A stretch of DNA of 64,000 nucleotides, from contig NW_027469298.1 of the NCBI RefSeq assembly GCF_051020765.1, forward strand, positions 62,001-126,000, given 5' to 3'. Of the stretch, positions 12,501-23,549 are shown piece by piece. Source of the DNA: Lasioglossum baleicum. Its lineage: Eukaryota; Arthropoda; Insecta; Hymenoptera; Halictidae. Position 1 is the stretch's first letter. Every line of letters starts with the position of its first letter. The notes under the pieces were generated by a model. It did no database searches, was not told the DNA's origin, and saw nothing but the letters and a program-made list of their open reading frames with translations. The translations under genes and the position numbers were made by a program.

Positions 12501-14790
12501 CACTTTATACCAATTGGCAATGCTCTAAAACGTTTTGACGATTTACTTTAATATTCAGTCCACGTACTAAGGTGTCAATTGCCAATATTCTTCAAGCGGA
12601 TTTACTCCCAGTGTACCAGGTTCGACACTCGGAATCGCAGGATAGATGGAGCTATTGACTCATCCGTTCAACGCTCAAGGAGGATAGAAACGTTCTCGAA
12701 CGGTGTAAGCACCGGCCTTCTAATTCACACATAAAGATAAGGTGCCCGGCACTGAAATGGGGACTAACTTTTTTCTCTGAACACGATGTTTTGCTCTCGA
12801 TACAGTGGGTTAGATTTTCGGGTGTTAAGATCTTGGGTGAAACGTTAGCTTTATAAGAATTGGTAACGATGTACCACGGTTTGACGGTCTGCATTAATAT
12901 TCAAACCGTGCATTCAGGTGTTTATTCTCATTACTGTTCAGCGAACTTACTCCCGGAATACCTGGTTTGGCTCTCCGAAACACAGGATGAGAGTAGTAAT
13001 AGACGTAGCCGTTCGACTCTCAGAGAAGGTAGTAACGTTCTCGATCTGCTAGACTCTCCCTTTTGCTTCTCAAACATGGAAATAGCGTGTCCGTCTGCTA
13101 AAATTTCGACTGATTTGCGTTCGTGATCATTAAGCAAGGCACCGGATAAATGGGGTTAGGTTCTTCTAAGGTTAGTATTCGGTAAAAGGAATGACTTTAT
13201 TCGAATTGTTAGTGTACTCCGACAGTTTCACTCTCTACATTAGTATTCAAACCGTGAATTTAGGTGTCAGATGCCAATATTTGTTCGGCAGATTTTCTAC
13301 CGTGTTACCGAATCTAATTCTCGGAATAACAGGATAGCTCAAGCTATTGACCTATCCTTTCGAATATCAAGTAGTGCGGTAACGTTCTCGAAATGCTTGA
13401 CACTCGATCTCCTAATTCATACATGAAATTGAGGTGCGCGTTATTAAAATGTATTGTAATTCCTTTCTGTGCACTAGAAGTTATACTCTCGATGATGCCG
13501 CTTAGATTCGGGGAAGTTAACCCCTTCGGTAGAACGATTGACTTTATACGAATTTAACTTCGTTAATTTAAAATTAAATTTGCCTTCATGCGTTCTTAAT
13601 CGTTTTGATCCTCCACTGTAATATGCAATCCGTGAATTATGGCGTCCATTGCCTACAATATACGGCTGATATATTCCCGGAATACCGGTTATGACTCTAG
13701 GAATCGCAGGATAGGTGCTGCTATTGACTCAGCAGTTCGAATCTCTAAGAGGATACTAACGGTCTTGAACGGATTGACACCTGGCCTTCTAATTCATACA
13801 TGAAGTAAAGGTGCCTGCCACTTAAATATATGCTAATGCGTATCACTGATCACCAAGTTACACTCTCGATGGAGCAGGTTATATTCTTGAAGGGTCAAAC
13901 TGCGGTAAAACTTTTGACATTATACCAAGGCGTAACGTGCAACCACGGTGTCTAATGACCATGCTTACTCACGGAATACCTCATTTAGCTCCCTGAATCA
14001 GAGGATAGGTGAAGCTGTTGACATAGCTGTTCGATTCTGAATGTAGCTTGTAACTTTCACGAAATGTTTGACACTCTATCTGGGAACTCACACAAGAAGC
14101 TTAGGTTACAGTCACTAAGATACATAATACTATGCTTCCTTGAACACGAAGTTATACGCTCGATACGGCTGGATAGGTTATCGCAAGGTAAGGCTTTCGG
14201 TATAAAGTTTGACTGTATTGCATTAAGCGTTCTGCAATGGCTATCTCTGTTCCTTAATAATTATATTGTGAAATATCGTGTCTAATTCGAATACTGCACT
14301 GTGGGATAAGCCGTGTAATACGTGGTCTGTCTCTAGGAATCGCAGGATAGGTGAAGCTATAGGCGTATCTGAGCGACTCTCAAAGAAGGTGGGTACGTTC
14401 TAGATCGGTTTGTCCCTCGGTCTTCTGCGCAATTCATGAAATTGAAGCCCACATCGCTAAAATGTATACTTATGTGTTTCTCTAAACAGGAAGCTGTACT
14501 CTAGATATAGCGGGTTTGCTTATCGGAAGGAAAGGCATTCGATAAAGAGGTTGAATTCATACCCATATGTAACGATCTAGAACGGTTTGACTCTCAATCC
14601 TCTAATTCATATTAGAAAATATGGTGTGCATCAGATAAAATGTCTTCTGATTTGTTTCCGCGAGAACTAAGCATGACACAGGCTACAGCGTGTTAGGTTC
14701 TAGGGAGGGTACGTTTTCGGTAATAAGAATGACTCTATACCAGTTGGTAATATTCTCCGACGGTTTGACCTGCTACTTTAATATTCATAG
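9591..14790 (-). repeat. Satellite array block 2, minus orientation
   Basis: The same satellite family on the opposite strand. Landmarks appear as reverse complements: cttctaattcatacatgaa, ttaatattcaaaccgtgaa, gttcagcggatttactcc and ggataggtgaagctattgac. About 15 monomers. Copies near 11690-11770 and 13070-13150 belong to the subfamily with a tgctaaaatgtctactaat-type segment (reverse sense). The block ends at module A near 14790-14803. No gene is supported. Confidence 0.9.
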
Positions 14791-14799
14791 CGAGGATTA

Positions 14800-15640
14800 A
14801 TTGGAATTATCTACTGTTGACAAATATTATTGTGTAAAGTTTGCTGCATTGATATTTTCGACTGGTTTCGTGATGAGCTAATTTTATTGTATATATAATA
14901 TGAAAATTTGTTCTAATGAAATTATCTACTGTTGTCAAATTTTATAGAGTAAAATTTGCTCTATTTATATTTTCAACTAGTATTGCTGTGAGATAATTTT
15001 ATTGCATGTGTAATATGAAAATTAGTTGCATTGAAATTTCTTACTGCTGACAAATATTATTGTGTAAAATTTGTTCTATTGATATTTTCGACTGGTATTG
15101 TGGTGAGCTAATTTTATTGCATATATAATATGAAAATTTGTTTTATTGAAATTTTCTAATGTTGACAAATTTTATTGTGTAAAATTTGCTCAATTGATAT
15201 TTTCAACTAGTATTGTGGTGGGCTAATTTTATTGCATATATAATGTGGAAATTTGTTCCATTGAAATTTTCTACTGTTGACAAATTTTATTAAATTTAAA
15301 ATATAAATAAGCAAATTATTATCCTTATAGATTGATAATCTATCGATATATTATAAAATAATATTTTATATGAAATTTATGTTTTAGAATTAATTGTATA
15401 CTATTTATGCAATATAAATAATTAATCTTATATTATTTTAGACGAGTAGTATAAATTAATTTATTATAAGAATGTAATTTTATACTATTTTAGTCGAGTA
15501 TTATAAATCAATCTATTATAAATAATTTTACACTATTTTAGTCGAGTAGTATAAATAATTAATTTTATATTATTTTAGTTGAGTAGAAAATAATTATATA
15601 TAATTATAATATTAGTTTATTAAATAATTATAATTTGAAA
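14800..15640 (-). repeat. AT-rich module A, copy 2 (inverted)
   Basis: Inverted copy of the module at 1-583 and 28975-29740. From left to right it has more than four tandem units of about 117 bp: the phrase ctactgttgacaaat or a close variant recurs near 14804, 14921, 15038, 15154 and 15270. The core with aatctatcgatatatta follows (about 15330-15360), then short repeats containing attttagtcgagtagtat. It continues into module B at about 15640. This is the outer part of the left arm of the inverted repeat around the mitochondrial insert. Confidence 0.85.
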
Positions 15641-16650
15641 TACAATTTATTTATTATTTATATGTTTATTACTTATGTTGTAATAATTTATTTAAATCTA
15701 TGAATATTAAATAAATATTTATTCCATACAGTTTATTAATTATTTCATTTATTTAAGGAAACAGAACCTGTAAATAATAAAAATTTTTTTAATATTAATA
15801 GGTTTATTAATTATTTAATTTATTTTAGGATACAAAACCTATAAATATTAAAAATTATTTATTTTAATATTATATAGGATTATTAAGTTAATAAGAATAT
15901 AAAACCTATAAATATTAAATGAATATAGTTTGTTAATATTTATAGGTTTATTAATTATTTAGTTTATTTACGGATACAAAACCTATAAAATATTAAAAAT
16001 TATTTATTTTAATATTTTATAGGTTTATTAATTTAATAAGAATATAAAACCTATAAATATTAAATGAATATGGTTTATTAATATTTTATAGGTGTATTAA
16101 ATATATGTATTAATTTATTTATGAATACAAAACCTATATATATTAAATTAATATAGTTAATATTTGTATGTTCATTAATTACTTAATTTATTTAAGAATA
16201 TAAAATCTCTAAATATTATAATTTATTTTAATATTTCGTAGTTTTATTAATATTACTTATAGGTTTATTAATTATTTCATAATAATTTATTTAAGGATAT
16301 AAATATTAAAAAATTTTTAATGTTAAAGGTTTATTATTTACTTGATTTATTTTGGGATAGAAAACCTATATATATTAAATTAATATAGTTAATATTTATA
16401 GGTATATTAATTATTTAATTTGATTAAAAATATAAAATATATAAATTATAATTTATTTTAGTATTCTATAGTTTTATTAATATTATTCATTTATAGGTTT
16501 ATTAATTATTTTTTTGCAAACAATTATTTAAGGATATAAATATTAATAATTTTTTAATATTAATGGCTATTCAATTATTTATAGTAATTTCATTAAAATG
16601 TATAAATATTAATAAATATAACTTATTTAATTATTATAGGTTTATTAATT
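15641..16650 (-). repeat. AT-rich module B, left arm (aaacctataaatatt family)
   Basis: Very AT-rich sequence made of recurring short segments. taggtttattaattattta occurs near 15799, 15942, 16260, 16495 and 16637. Its complement-like partner aaaacctataaatattaaa occurs near 15836, 15904, 15978 and 16048. The two phrases are near complements, so local foldback is possible throughout. The reverse complement of this composition is found at 28455-28960, making B the inner part of the inverted arms. No gene is visible. Confidence 0.7.
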
Positions 16651-16659
16651 ATTTTATAA

Positions 16660-16700
16660 TAGTTTGTATATATATATATATGTGTGTGTGTGTATATTAA
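16660..16700. repeat. TA/TG microsatellite at inner edge of module B
   Basis: A short run of TA dinucleotides passes into TG dinucleotides (gtatatatatat then tgtgtgtgtgt). It marks the transition from module B towards mitochondrial rRNA sequence. Confidence 0.7.
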
Positions 16701-16789
16701 TAAAATTTATTACTAGTATAATAATTATTACAAAATTTTAGTTTATAAATAAAATATTTATTTACATAGAGAAGAATAAAATTAAATTT

Positions 16790-17802
16790 ATAATATTAAA
16801 TAGGATTATAGTTACAATTTATAATATAAAATTTGCTATTTTTAGTTAAAGTTCAAGTTTTAAATCTAAATTTCAATTAATTTTAAATAAAATATATGAA
16901 AATTTTATTATAGTTTTAATAATTAGTTAAACTAGTAAATTATGTATTCAATTTATATTAAATATAAATATAATATATAAAAATATTCAAAATATTCAAA
17001 ATAAATATTTATTTTAGTATTTAATTTCTATAACAATTAACGAAAATCGGATTTGAAAATTAATTTTAATAAAGACAAATTTAGTGACAGCAGTAGCGGT
17101 TAAACTATTTTTATAAATTAATTATATCAATTGAAATTGTTTACTTTATATTTATCAATTAATGAAATAAATAATTTTTAGGTGAAATTTTTAAATTATA
17201 TTTAAATTTAATTTTTAAATAAATAGATTTTTAAAATTTTATTAAAAGCCAGGATTAGATACCCTGTTATAAAAAATAATTAATTATTCAATAATTAAAT
17301 GTAAATCATTAAAATTAAATAATATTCCAGTCTTTTTATTTATTTAGTGAAACTTAAGCCAGGATTAGGTACCCTGTTATAAAAAATAATTAATTATTCA
17401 ATAATTAAATGTAAATCATTAAAATTAAATAATATTCCAGTCTTTTTATTTGTTTAGGGAAACTTGTTTCTCAATTTGATAATCCACGGTAAGTTATACC
17501 TAAATATTTTCTATATGTATTGTTGTTTTTAGATTTATTGTAAATAATAAATTTTAAATTTAATAAAATTTTATATAATATAAATTCCAATCAGAATATA
17601 GGAAATTTAAGATAAAATGAGTTAGAATAATATTTAATTTTGAGTAATTTAGTTTTAATATTAAATTGAAGGAGGATTTAATAGCAAATGTAAATAATTA
17701 TTTATATTGAATGTAGTAAAAAACATGTACAAATTGCCCGTGAATTTCATTATAAATTGAATAAGTCGTAACATAGTAAATATACTGGAAAGTGTCTTTA
17801 AA
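16790..17802 (+). pseudogene. rrnS: Mitochondrial small-subunit rRNA copy (12S) with internal duplication
   Basis: Conserved 12S landmarks occur in order: agtgacagcagtagcggtta (17081), aggattagataccctgttat (17251), gataatccacggtaagttat (17479), gtacaaattgcccgtgaatt (17727), and aagtcgtaacatagtaaata followed by actggaaagtg at the 3' end. Bases 17247-17356 are directly duplicated at 17357-17466 with only about three differences. The conserved gattagatacc element is therefore present twice, which a working rRNA would not tolerate. The 5' limit is approximate because the flank is nearly pure A+T. It heads the mitochondrial block, on the strand expected for the insect minor strand. Confidence 0.85.
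17247..17466 (+). repeat. 110-bp tandem duplication inside the rrnS copy
   Basis: Two direct copies of 110 bp (17247-17356 and 17357-17466) begin at agccaggatta and differ by gataccc versus ggtaccc, plus two substitutions near the 3' edge. The high identity marks this as a recent event relative to the satellite divergence. Confidence 0.95.
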
Positions 17803-17869
17803 TCTTAAAATTTTATACTTAATAATTATTAATTTTTTAAATTAATATTTATTTTTATAAATTAAATTT

Positions 17870-18558
17870 TTATAAAATAAATATTTTGCTTTTAAAATTA
17901 TTGAATTTATAAATTATTTTTTAATTTATAAATAGATTTATAAGAATTAAAATAATAATTAATATTTAATGTTTAAGTATTTATTTAGAATTAATTAAAT
18001 TTATATATATAGTAAGTAAAGGAATTGAAATTTAATTTGTATAATATAAAATTATATTTATTATGTACCTTTTGTATCTGGGTTAATTAATTTAATTTAA
18101 TTATATTTAATTATTTCGAAAATAAATGAGCCAAATATAAATAACTTTTTGTAGAAAGAAATTATAGATTTATATTTAGAAATTAAATGTTATTCGAATT
18201 TATTGATATCTAGTTTTTGAAAAATTAAATTTAATTTAAATATAATTTTTTTTATTATATAATTAATATATAATTAAAATTTTAATATTATAAATTTATG
18301 GGATAAACTATAAATTTATAAATTATAATTTAAATTTATTATTCTTTATTTTTATTAATTTAAAAACAATTATTAATAAAAAATATATAATAATTTAAAT
18401 TTAATATTACAAGAATTTAATAATTTAATATAATAATTTTCAAAAAAGATTTTAAATTAATAAGAATTTATTATAATGATTAAATTAGTAATTATTTGTT
18501 AATGTAAATTTAATTAATTAATAATATTTATAATTACGGAATTAGGCAAATTTATGTT
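17870..18558 (+). pseudogene. rrnL: Mitochondrial large-subunit rRNA copy (16S), 5' half only
   Basis: The sequence contains 16S landmarks in order: gtaccttttgtatctgggtt (18064), tttcgaaaataaatgagcc (18114), gatatctagtttttgaaaaa (18206), and ggaattaggcaaatttatg (18538). The similarity stops there, just before the conserved Cys-Gly-rich CGCCTGTTTA region of the 3' half, which is absent from the window. The 3' half of rrnL, tRNA-Leu1, nad1 and most or all of cob are missing between here and nad6. No clear tRNA-Val could be folded between rrnS and this fragment. Confidence 0.75.
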
Positions 18559-18740
18559 ATATATATTTATATATATATATTTAATATATTATATAAAATA
18601 TGTAATATTAATATTTATATAAAAAATTAAAAATTTATAAAACATTCAATTTATTTGTAGTTTTATTTATTTACGGTTTTAATACTTTCTAATTTTTTAT
18701 ATTTATTCATATCAATTTATATATTTTTTCCTAAACATTT
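18559..18740. other. AT-rich deletion junction between rrnL and nad6
   Basis: Low-complexity A+T sequence joins the broken 16S copy to nad6. On the minus strand, the stretch near 18640-18740 has a short Lys-rich reading that could be the very start of cob, but this is too weak to call. About 3 kb of normal insect mitochondrial gene content (rrnL 3' half to cob) should lie here and does not. Confidence 0.5.
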
Positions 18741-18744
18741 TTTT

Positions 18745-19240
18745 ACAATGGATGTTATTTTACCTGAAAAACTTAATGTAATAAGTAATATTATAATTAT
18801 AAAGAATAATATATTAATGTTTGAATAAATTCCTTTATATCAATTATTATAAATAAATTAATATTTAAATTTAAATTTAAATTATTAAATAAATAATTTT
18901 TAAATAAAAATTAATGTATATATATAAATTATTTATTAATTAATAAATAATCATAGAATATTAACTATTTTACATTTAAATTTTGGTAAATTTAATAAAG
19001 TAATAACATAAGAAAAAATAATTATAATACCTGAAATGTAAATATTTATAGACGTAATTAATTTATATATAAAAAATATATTACAATTAAAACAATAATT
19101 TAAACAAGTTTGTTCTTATGGAATAAATTTAAAAAAATAATAAATATGTTATAGGAGAATAAAAATTATTAATTTCTAATATTAAATTTATAATTAAAAG
19201 TGATATAATTAATGATGTTAAATTTATAATTATTATATTT
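18745..19240 (-). pseudogene. nad6: nad6 copy, degraded
   Basis: On the minus strand, mitochondrial-code translation gives a hydrophobic frame with ISGIMIIFSYVITLLNLP near 19000, matching the conserved NADH dehydrogenase subunit 6 segment (GGMLVLFSYIASLAS-like). The rest is interrupted by frameshifts and stops. Its place and strand (opposite to nad4L and nad4, before tRNA-Pro and tRNA-Thr) match insect gene order. A (TA)n tract near 19253-19305 lies at its 5' side. Confidence 0.6.
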
Positions 19241-19249
19241 AATATTATT

Positions 19250-19252
<3 letters not shown>

Positions 19253-19304
<52 letters not shown>

Positions 19305-19310
19305 GTATAT
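19253..19310. repeat. (TA)n microsatellite
   Basis: About 50 bases of near-perfect TA dinucleotides between the nad6 and tRNA-Pro copies. No function is implied. Confidence 0.9.
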
Positions 19311-19331
19311 TATAATATTTAGTTTAATTTC

Positions 19332-19409
19332 CAAAAAATTGTTTATTAGAAACAATAGTTTTGGATTCTATAATAATTGTATTTAAAAATTTTATTTAAA
19401 AATTTTTTG
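19332..19409 (+). tRNA. trnP: tRNA-Pro(UGG) copy in mitochondrial insert
   Basis: The acceptor ends caaaaaa and ttttttg pair. The anticodon loop around tttTGGat carries UGG, and an AT-rich T arm follows. At 78 bases it is slightly long. Strand and position (next to tRNA-Thr, before nad4L) match insect order. Confidence 0.6.
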
Positions 19410-19426
19410 AATTTTAATAATATAAA

Positions 19427-19498
19427 AATATAATTTAGCTTTAAATAATTAATTATTATTATTAATTTACAGAATTAATGTTTTTATTAGACTATATT
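19427..19498 (-). tRNA. trnT: tRNA-Thr(UGU) copy in mitochondrial insert
   Basis: Minus strand: acceptor aatata pairs with tatatt, and the anticodon stem ttaat/attaa holds the loop tcTGTaa. It lies directly before nad4L and on the opposite strand, as in most insects. Confidence 0.7.
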
Positions 19499-19499
19499 A

Positions 19500-19763
19500 A
19501 TTGTTGAAATCATAATTATTATTTTAGTGTTTAAATTTATTATATTCTTTTATTTTAATAATTATTTATTAATATTTTTTGTTTTAATTGAATACGTTTC
19601 TTTTACTATTTTAATATATTTAATTTGTAATAATAATAGATGAATATATTTAATATATTTAATTTATTCAGTAAAGGAAGCAATTTTAGGATTATCTATA
19701 ATAGTAAGATTAAATTATATATATGGTCATCAAAAAATTAAACTAATTAGATTAATTGATTAA
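19500..19763 (+). CDS. nad4L: nad4L copy, fully open under the mitochondrial code
   Basis: NADH dehydrogenase subunit 4L, a small membrane subunit of respiratory complex I. From ATT at 19500 to TAA at 19761-19763 there are 87 codons without a stop when TGA is read as Trp and AGA as Ser; the standard code would stop at a TGA near 19640. It is three hydrophobic segments ending in EAILGLS-M-VSLNY-YGHQ, matching the conserved nad4L C-terminus. It starts immediately after tRNA-Thr. Its neighbours are broken and it sits inside nuclear satellite, so it is almost certainly not expressed as protein. It is simply short enough to have escaped damage. Confidence 0.7.
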
Positions 19764-19771
19764 AATTTTTT

Positions 19772-21070
19772 AATGAATGAATTATTCATTTTATTATTAA
19801 TAATTTTTTTTATTTAAAATTAATTTAATTTCAAATTCTAATTTATTATTTTTTGTAACTTTTTTTATAATGATAAAATTAATTTGATTAGATTTAAGGT
19901 TTATTATTATAAACTTAAGATTAAGATTTTATTCTTTTAATTTATTAATTTTAACTTTATGAATTTTTTCTTTAATTTTTTAAAATTTAAATAAAGAATA
20001 TAAATTATGTTTATTAATTAATTATATAATAATGATATTTGTATATATTTTTTGATTTCTTTGAATTACTTATTTTTTTATTTAATATTTTTAGCTAGAT
20101 TGTTAATTATTTTTTTATTATTAATAAATTGAGGCAATTCTATAAATCGAATTTTAACAAGATTTTATTTAATATCTTATACTTTATCTTTTTCATTGCC
20201 ATTATTATTTATTCCTTTAAGTTTATACATAAAAAATAATAATTTAAATTTTAGGTTAATAGAATTAGCTGGTAATTATATTTCAAAATTTATATTTATT
20301 TATATATTATTATCATTTTTAGTTAAAATTCCTATATATGTGATACATTCTTGGTTATTAGAAGCTCATGTAGAAGCATCTTTTTTTGGTTCAATAATTT
20401 TAGCATCAATTATCTTAAAATTAGGATGTCATGGATTATTACGATTAATATTTATTTTTAAATATTATTTTTTTAAAATAAATAATTATATTTTAATAAG
20501 TAGAATTTCTTGTATTTTAATTTTAAGAATTATATGTTTTCGTCAGTGAGATATGAAATTAAATGTTGCTATTTCTTCTATTATTCATGTGGGAATAGTA
20601 TTAATAGGAATAATAACTTTTACTAAATTAGGTATTTATGGTAGATATATAATAATAATTTCTCATGGATTAAGATTATCTGGTTTATTTTACTTAATTG
20701 AAATGATTTATAAACAAACATATGGGCGTTTATTAATGAAGGTTTAATTAATTTAATATCCTCAATATCTTTAATGTAATTTATGCTACGTTCTTCAAAT
20801 AGATCTGCTCTTTTTTCTATAAATTTAATTAGAGAAATTTTTTTATTAGTAAGTTTAATTTATAAATATAAAGTTTTATAATTAATATTATTATAATATT
20901 ATTTATTAAGATTTATTTATTCAATTTACTTATTTTCAGTTACTAATCATGGTAATTATTATTTTAAATTTAACTTATTAAATTGTAAATTAATCAATTA
21001 TTTTACTTTAATAATACAATGAATTCCTTTAAATATTTTAGTATTTAATTTAATTTTAATTTTAATTTAA
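19772..21070 (+). pseudogene. nad4: nad4 copy with frameshifts
   Basis: Complex I subunit 4. The N-terminal part (about 19850-19980) reads LDLSF-MMNLSLSFYSFN but is out of frame with the start. The central part is open from about 20098 to 20747 and holds VKIPIYVIHSWLLEAHVEAS, GSIILASIILKLGCHGLLRL and SHGLRLSGLFYL, diagnostic of subunit 4. A further shift leads to LRSSNRSALFSINLI-EIF, and a last segment ends IQWIPLNILVF near 21068. At least three frame breaks are present. Total length is close to a normal insect nad4 of about 1.3 kb, so the gene is complete in extent but not in frame. Confidence 0.85.
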
Positions 21071-21145
21071 GTAGTTATAAAATAATAATTATAAAATTTT
21101 GTTTTATTAACAAAATTTTAAATTTAAATTATAATTAAATTATAT
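21071..21145 (+). pseudogene. trnH: Possible degenerate tRNA-His
   Basis: The stretch between nad4 and nad5 is where insect mitochondria encode tRNA-His. The phrase agtagttataaaataat resembles a D arm and the ends are complementary, but no clean GUG anticodon loop is present. The call rests mainly on position. Confidence 0.3.
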
Positions 21146-22767
21146 ATTAATAGAATTTTTATTTTCTTTAAAGTTCATTTGTTTAAACTTTAAATTTTTG
21201 TTATTTATTAATTAGTAATATTAATATTGTAGAATGAAATATTTTTTTATTAAATTCTATAGAATTTAATTTTATAATTTATTTCGATTCAAAAAGAATA
21301 ATATTTTTTTTTTTAGTATCATTAATTAGATCAATAATTTCATTATATAGAATTAGTTATATAAATTTAGGAAATTATTTAGTTAAACGATTTTTTTATT
21401 TAGTAATATTATTCTTAATTTCTATATATTTTTTAATTATTAGTTTTAATACATTAACTATTATAATTGGTTGAGATGGATTAGGATTAACCTCTTTTTG
21501 TTTATTTAGTTATCAAAAAATGAATCCCTTAATTCCGGAATATTAACAATTATTTGAAATCGTTTAGGTGTTTGTCCTTTATTAATATTAATTTCTATAA
21601 TAATAATATTTGGTAGATGAAATTCATTATTATATAAATTTAATAATTTAATAACAATTTTATGTATTATATTAATTTTTACTAAAAGAGCACAAATTCC
21701 GTTTTGTACATGATTACCAATAGCAATAATAGCTCCAACACCAGTTTCTTCTTTAGTTCATTCTTCAACATTAGTAACGGCAGGTGTAAATTAATTATTT
21801 CGATATTTAGAATTGTTAGAAATAAATTATAAAAATTTTATTTTATTAATATCTAGATTATCAATGTTATATTCAGGTATTTCTGCAAATTTTGAATAAG
21901 ATATTGAAAAAATTGTTGCATATTCAACTTTAAGTCAATTATGTTTTATAATAAGAATTGTATCTCCAAACTTAAAGGATTTATCCTTTATACATTTATT
22001 TATTAATTCAATACTTAAATCTTTAATATTTATATGTGTTGGAAGATATATTCGTTATTTAATTAATAATCAAAATTTAAAATTTTATACTGGAATATTT
22101 TATATTTATCCAATAAAAAGATTAATTTTTAGATTTCCTTTATTTAGTTTAATACGTTTTCCTTTCTCAGTTGGATTTTGTTCTAAGGATTTAATAATTG
22201 CTAATTATATTATTTCAAAAATAAATTTATTTACAAATTTAAACTTAATTATTAGAACAATATTAACCATTATATATTCTTTCCGAATTATAATAAATTT
22301 ATTAAATAAAAATTTTATATTAAATTTTATTTACATTAAACATGATAGTTATTATATAGATATTTTCGCATTTTAATTATAATCATTTTTAGAATTTTAT
22401 AAAGTAAAATTATTTTTAATTTAATATTTATATTAGAAATTATAATTTTAAACTTTATTGTAAAAATATTAATTTTTAAAATACTTAAATTAAGATTTTT
22501 ATAAATAGAATTTTAAATAAATTAATATTAAAAAAATATTAGAATGTTTTATTATAACTTTATAAATTTAAGTTTAATTTATAAAAAATCTTATTTAAAA
22601 TCATTACAATATATTTATTTATATGAAGTTATATTTGAAAAAAATAGTATAAAATTAATTACAGGTACATTTATATTATTATTAAGTAAAATCAATGTTT
22701 ATTTTAATTTTAAAATTTATAATATTGTTAATTTTTATATTTTTATATTTTTATCATTAATTTTTTA
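21146..22767 (+). pseudogene. nad5: nad5 copy with frameshifts and stops
   Basis: Complex I subunit 5. Readable segments in order: an N-terminal segment ending SISYMNLGNYLV; TIIIGWDGLGLTSFCLF (21450-21510, Trp as TGA), the subunit-5 hallmark; a frame break at about 21530; TKSAQIPFCTWLPMAMMAPTPVSSLVHSSTLVTAG (21685-21790), also diagnostic; a stop right after it (GVN then TAA); YSTLSQLCFMM-S; and RFPFSVGFCSKDLII near 22160-22200. The last 74 codons (22544-22768) are open. Several indels lie in A or T runs. Extent is near full length. Confidence 0.85.
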
Positions 22768-22785
22768 AATTAAATTATATATTTA

Positions 22786-22794
<9 letters not shown>

Positions 22795-22838
<44 letters not shown>
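22795..22838. repeat. (TA)n microsatellite
   Basis: About 44 bases of TA dinucleotides just after the nad5 copy, in the spacer before the tRNA cluster. Confidence 0.9.
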
Positions 22839-22841
<3 letters not shown>

Positions 22842-22887
22842 TACAATATTATAATATTATAACAATATTATAATTAGAATATATATT

Positions 22888-22950
22888 AGAAACAATAATA
22901 TTATTAACTTTAATTATGAAGTTAGAAGCTTTACTTATTTCTATTTCACT
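22888..22950 (-). pseudogene. Possible tRNA-Ser1 (or Met) remnant
   Basis: On the minus strand, aaagcttctaacttcat could form a short anticodon hairpin with loop ctTCTaa (Ser, AGN codons) or be read as a Met CAU loop. The stems are weak, and the place between nad5 and tRNA-Phe is unusual. Low confidence. Confidence 0.25.
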
Positions 22951-22951
22951 A

Positions 22952-23023
22952 AATATTTAAATAGCTAATAAAAGGAGTATAATGTTGAAAATATTATAGA
23001 AAAATTTTAATTTTCTAAATATT
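22952..23023 (+). tRNA. trnF: tRNA-Phe(GAA) copy in mitochondrial insert
   Basis: Acceptor aatattt pairs with aaatatt. A D arm with atagctaataaaagg and an anticodon loop gttGAAaat follow. It lies downstream of nad5 on the same strand, as in insects. Confidence 0.75.
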
Positions 23024-23150
23024 TTTTTTATATTCAAAATAATTCTTAATTTAACATAATTTCCTATATCTTTCATTTCACAAATCAATATTTTTTTAAA
23101 ACTATTTAAATTTTATTAATATTATCAATTAAAATATTCAGTTATTCATT
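23024..23150. other. Degraded tRNA cluster region between tRNA-Phe and nad3
   Basis: Insects normally encode tRNA-Ala, Arg, Asn, Ser1 and Glu here, about 330 bases. Only about 125 AT-rich bases remain and no clean cloverleaf was found, so the cluster is deleted, moved or eroded. Confidence 0.5.
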
Positions 23151-23153
23151 TAA

Positions 23154-23480
23154 TTAATAAAATAATAAATAAAGAAAATTGAAAAAAGAAATTAATAATT
23201 CTATATAATATTCATCTATATTATTTAATATAAAAATAAGTGGTACTAAGACAATAATTTCGGCATGAAAAATTAAAAATATTGAGGATATTATATAAAT
23301 AGGAAAAGAAAATGGTAAAATTGCTTTAGAAATTATATTGAATCCACATTCAGGGGATAACACTTTTTCTAATTTATTTTTGAATATTATAGGAAATAGA
23401 AAATTTAGAGAAAATAAAATTAATGAAACTAATATTACTAATAAATATAAATATATAAAATTTATTGTAATAAGTATTTT
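23154..23480 (-). pseudogene. nad3: nad3 copy
   Basis: Complex I subunit 3, on the minus strand. The segment SPECGFNIISKAILPFSFPIYIISSIFLIFHAEIIV is the conserved nad3 core (ECGFDP-like, then LIFDVEI-like). The upstream part from about 23480 reads as a hydrophobic N-terminal segment in the mitochondrial code. It lies between tRNA-Gly and the tRNA cluster, as expected. The frame appears largely open, but the conserved Asp after ECGF is Asn and the Asp in the FDVEI-like motif is His. Confidence 0.8.
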
Positions 23481-23491
23481 ATATATATTAA

Positions 23492-23546
23492 TTATATAAT
23501 AATTATTTAACTGGAAATTAAATGTATTTATTTATTCTATATATAA
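23492..23546 (-). tRNA. trnG: tRNA-Gly(UCC) copy in mitochondrial insert
   Basis: Minus strand: acceptor ttatata pairs with tatataa, and the anticodon arm is tttaattTCCagttaaa. It lies between cox3 and nad3, the standard insect position. It is short (about 55 bases), so one arm is reduced. Confidence 0.65.
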
Positions 23547-23549
23547 TAA

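Noticed and set aside
14800..15300. CRISPR-like array (regular 117-bp repeats)
   Set aside because: The whole unit repeats, with no short conserved repeat alternating with unique spacers, and the context is eukaryotic.
15641..16650. Module B as the insect mitochondrial control region
   Set aside because: It is AT-rich and lies next to rrnS, so it was considered. It occurs in inverted orientation on the far side beyond nad2/cox1 too, which a single control region would not do. Not fully excluded; a mitogenome comparison would settle it.
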